A stretch of DNA of 64,000 bases, taken from NCBI GenBank assembly GCA_017590115.1, contig JAGGNK010006335.1:186001-250000 (forward strand). Direction: 5' to 3'. This DNA comes from Montifringilla adamsi (taxonomy: Eukaryota; Chordata; Aves; Passeriformes; Passeridae). Positions within the stretch are counted from its first letter, which is position 1, and every line of letters starts with the position of its first letter. The notes under the pieces were generated by a model. The model did not search any database. It was not told the origin of the DNA and was given only the letters and a program-made list of their open reading frames with translations. This document shows, piece by piece, positions 23,014 to 35,712 of this stretch. The translations under genes and the position numbers were made by a program.

Positions 23014-26000
23014 ATCATGTATGACATTTGTGAATTCTGGATGAATTTATCTTGGTCCTGGAGAAAATAACCACATGGAAAAAACTGAAATATGTTTGAG
23101 GAAACCCAGACATATGGTAGTTTAATCCAGATCAAACTAAGAGTACCCTCTACTCTGGCACCACAGTGTTTTGTGAAAGACTCACAGCAGCAAAGTCAGC
23201 CCCAATAGTGTAAAAACTCAAAATGTTGTCAGTGCTTTATTCTACCATTTCTCATCTTTGATATCCTTAGTGTTTTTGATATCCCTGGCAGTGCCGGAAG
23301 CAGACCAAGAAATTATTTTCCTTACATCCTGGGAAAGGCCTGAAAGAAGATTGATGGGCACCTTATCTCCAGCAAATACCAGTTCTTGGGTGCGGCTCCA
23401 CACACTGGTAGGAGGTGATCTCTCCAGCACACAGTCCTGGACTGCTTGTGGTCTGGCACCTTCAGCCCCATCCACAAGGTGATTTCTCTTACTCTGAGCA
23501 GAAAATTAATGTGCAGGAGGATGGGAATTATGAAAACACAAGCAAACAAACAAGCAAAACACTGCAACAAGAACCAATCGCAATACCAATGCAAAAACCA
23601 GAACAAGGCGCTTGAGCAGAATCCGACCACAGAAAGTATCTGATGTGGGTTAAAAAGAGCACAGATGATAGGGGTCACATCTGGAAGGAGGGGAATTGGA
23701 GTGTTTTGGCAGCAATGAGATCTCTCACTCTGCTCACCCACGGAACCACAGCTGGGCAGCGTGACCGTGTCACCCCAGGAAAGAAGTAGCCACAAAGCAG
23801 AGCTCTCCTCATTCCACTCTGAATAGACATGCACATACCAGGTATGAAGGCACCAGAAGAGTTGGGAGCCAGGACTTCCATGCATCCCGCTGCTGACTGC
23901 CAGGAAGGTGACTCATTTTCTACTTCTCAGGTGCCCAGAGCAGGACTATCAGGTACCAGGCCCCCACCCAGCCCCCACAATGCCAAAGCCCAAGGGCTCG
24001 GCATCGTGACTCTTTCAAAGCCAAGAGTGTCTTGCTGCCACCCATCCCAAATCAACAATGAGCCTCGTGTTGGTGCCAATTTCTGTTGGTGACTTTATAC
24101 AAGAGGAAAGGCTGAACAATCCCACCATTCACCAACCTGGATGTTCTCCATGTATTTTCTTTCCTTACAGGCATATTCCCTATTCTGAAAATACAAGGAA
24201 GAAATGAGGTAGACTGGCTTTGTGCTGAAGTACCAAGTCACGGCACGAATTTTCTGTATTTCCAGGAGAGAAAGGACATGAAACAAGTGTGCACACAAGA
24301 GGATGCTGTATACTGCGTGCTCACACTCCACTGGCCTGCACTGGGATTTCTGCTCAGCTTGTGCTTCGATCACCAGCAACATGAACACTAGACAAAAGAC
24401 CTCAGCTCTGGGCACTGCTCTTGAGGACGTACCAGAGAGTTAGAGGAGAATTCAGGGCACAGCTGTATAGACCAGTGATCAGAGGTGTGAGATCTGCTAA
24501 GGAATCCTAAAAACTCTGGGGTGGAGAGGAAGGAGGGAAGCCATGACAGTAGGCTTCAAACACAGAACAAATTGCTGCAAGGAGGATATAAATCATCTGC
24601 TTTCAAAGTCTACAGGAGACAAGAGAGTTAAAAGACATGTGTTTTAACTGCATCAAAGAAGTTTCCAATTAGGGAGCAATAAAACTTTTATCAGTCATAG
24701 GAGGGGGAGAGAGAATGGCATTAATCTCACCTGGCATTTCCCAGGCAGATTCAATAAAAGCCTAGCAATTATTGCATAGCTACAGCTGCTCCTGGTTTGG
24801 ACAGAAAACAGACTCACAGAGATTGGAGAGAAATCAGATAATAATTTTAATTTAATGTGCAATAAGTCTGCTATGTCCGGAGTGTGGCAGGGCTACACAA
24901 CCACTCATCCTGGCTGCACTAACCCACTCAGAAGTGCAGCCGGTATCTCCATTTTAAGCAATTTTCAGTTGTAGTACTTAATGCCAAAATTTAAATTTTT
25001 AACATCCAGGGACAAAGCAGCTGAATCAGATATAGCTACTTGAGAACAACTTGCTTCATTATGGTACCAAGAGCTGAGCTGCAATTAAAGCTGTTTAGCA
25101 GTGGCCGTGATTCCAACCATTAACTGGCTCCTCCCAAATATATCACTCTTCAGGGTTACTGTTAAGAGAGGTAGAATGGTAGATGAAAACAAAAGTTTAA
25201 TTTCAATTTGTTTGTTTGATGCAGAGTTTGAGCTGAAACCTTTTCAACTGCATTGTAAAAACAAGTGGGCCCTATTTCCTTGAGGTTAATCTCAGCAACT
25301 CTGTGAGACTGCAAAAAAGACTTATAGAGGGACAAGACCACCCCATCCAGATACAGACATGAAGATATTGGTGAGCAAAAGGGGTGGCACTTTCAAAAGC
25401 AGAGATCACATGACATCACTGTAAAAGAAGGAAATGGATACATAAAAGCGCTCAAAGTGGTACAAAACGCCACCTGGAGAATTCACAGGAGCTGAACAAG
25501 TCCAGTAGGCACAAGAAATTTCTGCTCTTAGCAAGGCCACGTGAAGCTCCTTCAGGAAGGTGCCTGAGGTCTCTGGCACCAAAACATTTTTCAAGCTAAC
25601 CAGGCTGGAAATCACCTTCCTGTTTGCAGAGAGTTGTTCTCGGTGCCCAGAGCTGCCGATGGCCCATCCCAACACCCATTCCCAAGGGACCTGGCTCCAG
25701 ATGTGAACTACACCCTTGGCACACCTCCTGCACAGCAAGGTCCTGCTGCACCCAGCATGCATCCCCCCGACACACATCCATCCAGGCACAAGTCCTTGAC
25801 CCCTTCTGCTGCCCACGCCAACACCTGTCACTGTTTCACTGACTCACGGCACTGAATGAGGAGGCTCACTGGAGCTGACTCCAGTGACACAAACAGGCAT
25901 TCTACTCCATCACCTGTAAGATATTCAAAGCCTTTTTTAAGAGTTTCGTACAAACTAAGCCTATGCAAACACAAGATCACTGCCTGTAGAGCATCACATT

Positions 26001-27175
26001 AGATGAGTCTTGGGAGTCTTCACAAGACTGTATTACAGTCTTAGCATGGAAGCAGGGCACAAAAAGGCTGCGTGGATTGCAGAAGCAGCACTCAATTAAG
26101 CCAACTTAGACAGTATTTTTATTCCAAATACGAGTTTGTAAACTATAACAGAAAGCTCTCCAGCTCTGTCTGCCTTCAGGTAAGCAACAGAGGGACAGAT
26201 TGCCTGCCTCTGCTCTTGATCTCTGGATCATATGGGCCATTCACTGAAGAGCTCGATTTGATGACCCTTGTGGGTGCCTTGCGACTCAAAATATTCTGTG
26301 AAATCTATGAAACACTGTTACATCGATCAAAGAACTGACAGAGCTCTTCAGGAGACCAGAATGTGGCACAGCATCTCCTGAAGAGACAAACTTGCACCCT
26401 TCCCCATCCAAACCCACGACACACTCACACTCCTCAGAAACCTGGGCTCAGAGCCTTCCAGTTCATAATGCACAATGGTTCTGTTGCACAGATCCACCAT
26501 GTGCATGGCACATGCCCCATGCCGAACAATTGTTTTCTGTTCTCTTGTGCTGCACACCTCTGAGCAGAGTAGAAACACATGCCAATGAATTAATAATGGT
26601 TATGTTTGCTTCACACTCCCCCAGCTTCGTGCAAGAAGTCTCCCTTCTTCTCGAGACCTGTTCTCCACAGGCCTGTGCGGGATTCCTGCATGAAAGCTGC
26701 CCTGACATCGGGAGACACAGGCTGAAATCCAGCCAAACCTCTGGAGACCTAGTCCCAGTGCACTCCCGAGGAAAGCACATAACACGACAGTCTACCAAAA
26801 AAAATGTTGAAGTACTGTTTTCTACTGTTCATAGGCAGGTTTCCAAACTCTGCCTATACCTCTTACTTGCCACTCTGAAAAGCACTTCAGATGTTCAAGT
26901 GATCTAGCCTGACAAGTCGGACTCTCTTTCTCCTGTGTCCATACTCCCAGGGAATCAAGAGAATTTGATCAAATCAAAAGACCTTTCAGAAGTCTCAATC
27001 CCTTGAAAGTTAGAGGTAATGTGAAAAGCAGAGAGACCAACAGAGAAAAAATACACTCTGTCCTCATTCCTTCTCTTGTATGCAGGGTCAAAAGAGATAA
27101 AAAGGGGAGAAAAGAAGGAATGCAAATACTAGAAGGGGGATTTTGAAAGTTACAATGAGCACTTCAATCTCAAAT

Positions 27176-27401
27176 GCCATCAAAACTTCATTTCCTTTTT
27201 TACCTTCTCATTTGGAATGCTAAATTTGCATTGCATTGGTAATGCCTCTTCCCTTTCAGCCTAATAATTTTTAAGTGATGTTTCTATGGCCATCAAAACT
27301 TCATTTCCTTTTCTACCTTCTCATTTGGAATGCTAAATTTGCATTGCATTGGTAATGCCTCTTCCCTTTCAGCCTAATAATTTTTAAGTGATGTTTCTAT
27401 G
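27176..27401. repeat. 113-bp tandem duplication
   Basis: Two head-to-tail copies, 27176-27288 and 27289-27401, both start GCCATCAAAACTTCATTTCC and end GATGTTTCTATG. I find one difference (T in copy 1, C in copy 2, in the CCTTTTYTACC stretch). The second copy is followed by GCCA, the first bases of the unit. Confidence 0.96.
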
Positions 27402-30400
27402 GCCAAAACACTCATAGGAGCAGACTTGCAAGTCTTGAGAGAACTGTTTGCAAGCACCCAAGGAGAAGCCCCAAGAGATTCAAACTTCCAACCTCAAGCA
27501 AAAAAAGCAGATGGAAAGTGGCACAAGGATATACAGCTAGAAAACTCCTGAGAAGACACACATCTTCTCCTCAGTTCTGTACCACCAGTCCATGAAATAA
27601 AATCTTTACCTGCACACAGCTCCAAGTAATAAAATCAAACAGAAATCATTGAATCATTGTCATTCCCAGAATCTGCCTAGATCCATTATTTTCTCTGGTG
27701 CCTTCTCTCCTTCTTTCTTGAAATCATCCACCAGTTTCATCCACCTTATCCTTCTCCTATTCCACTAAAATCTCTCTCCTCCCCTCCACTTCTCTTCCAC
27801 ACTGCTTACTCTCTTAAAATTCATTCCTCCCCATCCAAAAATGAATAAGGTAACTTGATGCCTAAAGGTAAGAAGAGTCACTTTGGGAGACTCAGAAAAC
27901 CCTTTCAGCTATCTTGCCTCTGCCAGTGACAATGAGACAATGCTTGCATCCAGATGACAACAAAAAGATGTACATTAAGTCGGCTTCAGTACTGCCTCAC
28001 ACTGAACACCAAGATATGTATTGGAAATAGGAGACACATTCCCTTCCCAGTACCCCAGGACTTGTAGAAAGGAAACAGTTAAACACATCATTTTAAATAA
28101 GGCAATTAATATATCATGGAATACTGCTGGTTTTCTGCCTGAGAGCCAGCTACATGAACTGTAAATTTCATGACATGGCTCCATACAGAGCAAACTGTAC
28201 AAGAGAACTCCATAAAAACTACTTCCCCTCTCCTCACTCTGCTATCCCCAGATTTATGATGAAGCAGAAAGACATGTGCTACTTGCTCCCAACCAGGCTT
28301 CTGCACTCCTCACACAGGCACAGGGTCCTGGTTTCAGTGTCTCTCTGCTTTAAGCAGACTATTGTCCCCGCTCCTGATCAGAGAGGTGTGATTCTAGCTG
28401 CATCCTGTTTCCTGATGAATCTCAGCAGAGGAACATCTGCTAAGCAGGCTGCTTTGAAACTTTCTGCTTTTACTAGCCATCATCAGGGCATAGGGCACAG
28501 CTCTGATCAGGGAACCAGTGCAGCGCAGTATATAACTCCTGCCAGCAAGGTTAATGAGTCTTACACATCCTGCAGAAGGCATCTGTCACCTGCATGGGAC
28601 ACACTAGCAAGACTCACATGCAAGAACCTTCACTGGGATAGGGCTGCTTTCAGCAGCTAACTAATCAACTAAGGCAAATAAGTCCCAGGTCCACACAGCT
28701 GGACTGGGACAGTTTTGGCAAACACAAATACATCACATAATTATATTTACTCTGAATTATGCTATTAATGCTTCTTTCACAGGGCAAAGATCTCTCTCCC
28801 AAGGACCCAGTACTGCAACCCTGCCCCCATGGTTAAGCAAGAGAATTCAAAGAGACAGGCATTGAAAAACCAGTGTGCAGAGGTACTTCTCACTTCCAGA
28901 CAGCTTTAATATCTTAAACCTCACATGGCTCCAAATGCATTCCTCACCTTTTCTTCTTGCCTTCTGCAGAGAAAGGGCTGCTGGCTGCAACCCTGACAGG
29001 AGCACAGTGATCACAAAGCAAGCAAGCAATGAGAAAGGTGTCTGTTTGTTATGCTAGTCTGCAGGTGTCACTTTTTAGTAAAAGCAATCGGTGCAGTTTC
29101 CCATCCCATGTGTCCTCATTTGCCACCAGCTATCATGGATATGAAAAGGGCTTCATTAGAAACAGGAGAGTGAGAAACACATCACTCTTGCTAAATCAAG
29201 TACTGTAGTAAGGTGTAGTTTTCTTCCAGTAGCATGCCCTCATCCTGAAAAGGTTCTGGAAGACAGGACAGACCTGTGCAAACACAGACCAGGCTCAGGC
29301 ATGAGCAGTCAGACCACCAGAGAACAGTCCACTCATCATTTGTTCATCCCCACACCAGTATTAGTCCCAGGCAATTTAATCAGACCTCATCCTAATCCCA
29401 TTCTCCTCTTTTCCCTTTCATCTGAAGAAGCAGTAAGAGACAGCTTCATCACACATGCAAGTTAACTTTCTGGCTAAAAGAAAGGCTGTCCTCAGTGACA
29501 TACCAGTATGGCTGCAGCTGCCTGCAGCTGTCTCCAGCTGCACCTTGCAAACTTAGAAGGAGTTTGACTCCCTCACTCTCCTGGTGCCCTGCACCACCTT
29601 CCTTAGGTTGACCTACCCTCACAGACTTCTGCCCACGCTCTCCATGCATGACGTGGAGAACCAGCAGAGCAAGGAGTACTTTCAGGAGCACCTGTCTCTT
29701 GCTTCCAGAGAGGACTCGCCAGCAGCCAGAGGGAAGCCAGTGGGGCTGGGCTCTTAATCACAGAGTTACTAATTACATGGGTGTACTCCAAAATACCAAG
29801 TCCTATGCACTACCAGGCAGGTGGGGAGGCAGTCCTTGGTTCAGCCTGCAGAGAAACTAGAGGAGACCCCTCAAAATACCAAGGGAATTACTGCACTGCC
29901 AGGCTGGTAGAAGAGTGGGTGGAGGCTTTGACAAGACATCCTTTTGTGTCATTGGTCTGAGACAACCCTCATCTCAACCTACCAGCAGCTCTTGCTTCCC
30001 CGTGAGGAAGGTCTTTATCATAAAGGCAAATGCTCCTCTCTCCTGTCCTCTCCTGCTCAGTGCCAACTTGTTTATAACAAGATCTTCCCATGAGAATGTA
30101 CATCAACAAATCAAAGCCAAGCCCTCAATACAGCCGTCCAAACTTTGTGTTGAAAGGGTCATGCTGTCCCTTCTCATTTTAAACATTCCTTCTCTTGGGT
30201 TGAGAAAGCTTTGGGGTAAGGCTGTGTGAAATACACTGCTGTCCCTATGGAAAAAATATTGCTAAGAACTGATCTTGGAGACAAGCATTTAACAAATTAT
30301 CTGTTCCAACAACTGGCAATGGTATTCTATGGACCACCTTCCAGTCTTCTGGTACTGAGAAGGCTGCTCACTGGTGCACTAGGAAGATGCAGGTGTCACA

Positions 30401-30559
30401 ACAGATCTCCAGCTTTTCATCTCCTTTCTTAAAGGAAATGTGAAACTTTTATTTTGCCCTGAGAAGGCAGAAAGTATAAATACTAACTGTAACTCTGTTT
30501 TGTCTCCCGAAGTAGTTCCAAGCACAAATGAAGAAGTTTTTTGCAAAGGAGCACTAGAA

Positions 30560-31150
30560 AAAGCAGCAGGGACACTGAAAAGACTGAGGCACTGAATGTC
30601 TTCTTCACCTCAGTCTTTACTGCTAAGATCAGCCTTCAGGCACCCTGGAGCCCCTGAGAGATTCGGAAAATCCAAAGCAAGGAAGACTGACTCTTGTTGG
30701 AGGGAGATCAGGTCAGGGAACATTTAAACAGACTGGATATGGACAAGGGCCTGTTGGAATGGACCCACAGGAGCTGAGGAAGCTGGCCCTTGTTCCTGCA
30801 AGATCATTTCTAGTTTTCTCTGAAAGCTCATGGCAATGGGGTATTGCCCCTGAGGACTGGAAAAACATAAGTGTCACCCTTGCCTTCAAAGGGGCAAGAC
30901 AGAGGATCTGGAGAACCACAGGCTGTTCAGCCTGAGCTTGATCAGAAAGTTAAATGTAAAAAGGAACTCTAAAACTCTGAGGGTGGTCACACACTCTGCC
31001 TGTCTGAGACACAGGTTCCTGAGAGAGGCTGTGGAGTCTTAGAGACACTCAAAACCCAGTTAGACAATGCCCTGAACCTGCTCTGAGATGGCAGCTGGAC
31101 TAGGTGAAGTCCAGAGGTACCTCCACCCTCAACCATGCTGACCCTGTGAA
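30560..31150 (+). mobile_element. CR1 LINE with internal deletion
   Basis: The sense strand is plus. The left part (about 30560-30920) matches the N-terminal side of the CR1 reverse transcriptase (sequence before and including the GPVGMDPQELRKLA- and EDWKNISVTLAFKGAR-like peptides, with frame breaks). The right part (about 30975-31150) matches the CR1 3' end (CACACTCTGCCTGTCTGAGA, then CCTCCACCCTCAACCATGCT). The middle of the domain is missing. Confidence 0.75.
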
Positions 31151-34100
31151 ATCTGCGCTGATCTCTTGGGTGAGGATCCTAAATAGCTACAGTGAAAGTA
31201 GACCAGAACTTTCTGTGTGCATGCAGTGTGAAGATGGGAGATATCCCTGTTACACAATACTGCCTGCAAGGGACTTGTCATCTGGGCCATGCTAAGGGGA
31301 AAGAAAACAAGCAGCAACTCAAACAGATGACATAAAGCAACAAAAATAGCTGGACCGCAGTGCAAACTCTCTCAATCAAAACCAACTAGATAAGGAACAG
31401 GCAGGTGAGAAGGTTTTCTGGAGAAGCTGGGAAAAGGAGAATGACATCAAAGTAGTAAAAGTGGAACGTAGTAGGTTCGCAGATAAAAGTGAGAAAGATT
31501 GAGAGTCAGCTCAGCTTTTGTAAACCCTTGCCAACCTTCACAAGCCAAACTGCATTAAGAAAACCCAAAATCACCGTGACATGGTATATTCAGATTGCAG
31601 CACTATGATAGTTCCTCACCACGGTATGAAGTTAGCAAGAAGGTCCTCCAACGGGAAGCATAAATTTGCGGAACAAAAGCAGATCATCACAGGGCTTCTG
31701 AGTCCATCTTTTTCCTGTCCTTCTCATTCATTTTTCTACATCGTCCCCTAAGGACTTTTTCCCCAAAATTCTCAAGCAATGAAAAGACCATCAGCATCCC
31801 ACTAAACTTAACCCAGCAGACAGATGCCTTTACAATTATGCAGCTTTTCTCCACTGTCAAAATTAGATCTCCTTTTGTGCAATCACTCTCCCTTGCTTTT
31901 TACTCTATTTAGCCAGATCCCAGGCAAAAGGCAGCCTTCTTACTGCAGCAAGCTTTACTCCACAGCTGACACACAGCTTCCCAGTCTTCCCCGGTTTTTA
32001 CCTCATTCTCCTTCTGTCAGACATGTTTTCTGAACAGCTGACAAATTTGTCCTCCTTGCTTCCACTCTCTTTGGCTCATCTGCATTTTACCAGAACAGCT
32101 GCACCTAAAACTGGCAGAATATATCTATTCCACTAACATACATGGACAGAATCATCCAAGGCTCCCTTTTAAATTTACCAGATATTCTCCAGTTCATATT
32201 TATCATTTTCTTTCTACAGCATGTCACTGGGTTGTGTTGGAATTAAATGCAGCCTTTGGATGCTTTTCTGCAGAACTGCACTGGGTCTGATGGTACTGCA
32301 TTATCTGGAGACCCGAACCTCTCTCTGCTGAACCGTTTCCTAATTTTCCCATGCCATTACTTCAGCTCATCAAGGCAGTTTCAAACCAGAGCCCTGTCAT
32401 TCTGCAAGCTTCCTGCTCCTCCTGGTTTCCTGTTTATTGTTAATTCCTTTGTCCTAATTGCTAATAAAAATACAAAAAGCATCAGATGTCAGGAAGAACC
32501 CTGCAAAGTTCTTCTCAATAAATCCTCACATTCTGTCATGTAAGCTCTCCTCTATAATTCTCTCACCAAATTTACATATACCTGATCACAGATAGATGTA
32601 TATAAGCACATATTCCCTTATCTTACTTGTGTGGGATAACATTTTCCTGAAGTCAAGATAAATGATCCCACATCCACTAGGCTTACCAATCTCTGGAAGA
32701 TGAAATCATGTCAGAAAGATGTCAGAGTGTTGACATGATTGGTTTCGCCATGCTCACGCTGCCTTTTTTCATCTCATTATTTCTCTCCTGTGTTCCACTT
32801 TTTCTTGTTCTGATGTCCTCCTTATAGAGAGGCTCAAGCTTCCCTGCATCTAGAGTTCAGGAACCTCTGCCATCCTCTGTAAAGTACTCAAAGACAACGT
32901 GTTAATTGCTCTGAGTTAATTTCCTCATGTGCGCTGCAGCCCCACTGGCTGGGGTCCCCACACATCTTCCATGAGCACTGTCCAACATCACCGACCCCAC
33001 TGTAATCCAAAGTACCACTCATCCCTTCTTGCTCTTACAGGGGAATTTAGCCAGGCTTGGGGATGGCTCTGCATTTGTCCCTAGAAGAATCCAGTGTAGC
33101 TGGAAGCTGTGATCCCTACCAGACCGGACTGCGCTGCTGAGCTGATCAAAGGGCATCCCTTAGACAGCAGCAACTCCCTGACTAAGCAGCCAGTATCCCA
33201 AGAACCCACTGGGATCCCCAGACTGGGCTGCATGCAGGACAATAAAGTCCCTGCTGTTCACGGCCTACTAGGGGTGCAATTCCTCAGGATCTCCAAGCTT
33301 CTGTTCTCCTGGGGCTCTGGGAGCAGGTTTTTCCAACACACAAGACTAAGCTCCATGTCCAGCACAGTAAGCATCTGTACCATTAGCAGATCACAGAAAG
33401 CCTTATCTGCAGCAGGAGAAGACCTCCTGTCTCACCTGTGACACCTGGAGCAACACCCAGGAGCCCAGATTCAGAATCAGTGAGCCAGAGAACACCTCCT
33501 GTCACAGCCTGCCTTTTGCGCTGCACAAAGTCTTGCTGCTTCTACGGTGGAAAGTCAGGCCTGCAGCACTGTGCAACCTGGCAGCTCTCTGCAGGACAGG
33601 CAGCCTCACACTTCTGCCTACACTGGGCTTTACTCTGCACACCAGCAAATGTCCCTGTGCAGACATGGTTCTCTAAAGGCAAGACAGGGATGAAAGCATC
33701 TTCTCCTTTACCCCTGTAAGAAGTACCTCTTTTGGATTAGTTTCTGCATGCCAAGGAGGACCAGCAATGCTGGTGTGATTGTATTAATATAATTACAGGC
33801 TTTAGCTCCTGTTGAAAATGTATTCCACATAAACAGGCCTGGAAAGCCCAGTGGTAGTAACAGGATAAGCAAAGGTGTCTGTCCTTTGCAGTACGTGAAA
33901 AGCAACAGTCTAGAAATCCAGAGAGCAACTATAGCTCACACTTTACAGCTCAGCAGATAACACTATCATTGCCATTTTTGTTTCTTCCTCCTACAGCTCT
34001 TTAATTTCAAAATAGGAATTGTCTTTTCCTACTTTGGACAGGGGTGGGGAATTGCTCCCTGAGAACACTCTTCAGAACATTAATGCATTATCTTTGCAAG

Positions 34101-35665
34101 TAATCAGTCATACACCTCCTAAATCCAGCATGTCTGACCGTTGTCCTTTGACAGTCACTTCCCTGCACCCAGCAACACAATCACAGCACCGCCATAAGCA
34201 CACAGAAGCCACGCCATACGCTGGCAATCCACTTGCCCAGGTGTGTCCATTTGCCACACCCATGTTTCAGACTAGTTTGCTGGCTCCCACCCTCATCCAG
34301 GCAACATTTTTAATTTGATGTAATGCTCTCAGGTTTACATTTTTAAGTTTGCCTTTTTTTTTTTTTTTCCAAAAATCCACCCACACAAGTTTCCATCTTC
34401 AAAGACGGAATACAAAAACATCCTTAAAAAGGCAAGCCTGAAGGCAAACAGAGGAATTTCAAACAGAGGAATTGTTGTCTACAATTTGTAAGAAACACAC
34501 ATGAGAAACAGTTTCCTGGTTTTTCACAGTATGTGTTGAGTTGCTGCTTCAAGACAAAATCAGAGCCCTCAGAATTTCATCACCAGACACCAGCCTTCTG
34601 CCTCAGATGCCAAATAAGAACAGACCATTTCATTTCTGGACTTGCCTTCCACAAACCTATCACACCAAATGGTTTGTGAACCTCTCAGCTTAAGCTGGGT
34701 TCCCCTTCAAGTCATGGACACTCTCCTAGGCATATCTGCAGTACAGTAGGTGACACACCCTCTGCAGACCTTGCCATCCAAATTCCACTTCTGTGCTATA
34801 ACACTATCAAGGGGAAATTACCAGTAATAAATTCCTTTGGAACCAAAGTCAATCAGACCATATGATTATAAAGCAACCCAGAACTTTAAATACCATCTGC
34901 ACGTGTCATCTCAGACAACACTACAAGTTCGGGGGCTACAAGTTTGTTGTTACAAGAGAAATAAACAACACTGATATGGTGGCTTTCACCTCTTGGTTCA
35001 TGACTTGGTTGCACCCAATGCAGGGCAGGTGGAGTCTGCATTGAGGCCATGTCTCTTCCACAACTGAGAAACAAAATCCTTGAGAAGCACATGTTGCCTT
35101 GGAGATGAGGTTTATCAGTTCAGAGTCCCCAGATGGAGAACCTAACCATCAGACCATGGTCTTGACTATGTCAATTGACAGCCAGCTGCTAGCAGTCAGC
35201 AAAGAGAGCTACAGAAACACACAGGTTCTCAGATGGGCTTCTGTGTATTCAGTCTCCAGAACAGGATCTCAGGCAGTCCAGTCACAAGCACACACACTGC
35301 ATTTTTGCCCCCACGTGCTGCAGTTTCACCTCTTCACACAAAAACAGGGCCCTTGTATCACAGCACTGCATGCTGAACCCTGCATGAGGCCTTCCACTGC
35401 AGCCAGGGTGCAGAAACACAGGGCCTGTGTGCCATAGCTCTGCTGCTGCTGGGTGCCCCAGCATCTGTGTACAGCAGTGGGAATCTAATGGGTAAGGCTG
35501 CTGAATATGCATTAACGGAGAATCCAAAGTGGGAGACTTATTGCAGACACTTGAGCCTTGAGCTGGGATAGGGAAGCAGTTTAAGCTGGTGCCACAAGAA
35601 AACTGAGTTACTGATGAAGTCTTGCAAACACGGCCAGCCTAGCAAGCAGTTTTGTATGAATAATG

Positions 35666-35669
<4 letters not shown>

Positions 35670-35709
<40 letters not shown>
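35670..35709. repeat. A40 homopolymer
   Basis: This is an uninterrupted run of 40 A on the plus strand. It may be the tail of a retroposed sequence, but I cannot identify a source body upstream. A second A-run of about 17 lies near 35807-35823. Confidence 0.9.
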
Positions 35710-35712
<3 letters not shown>

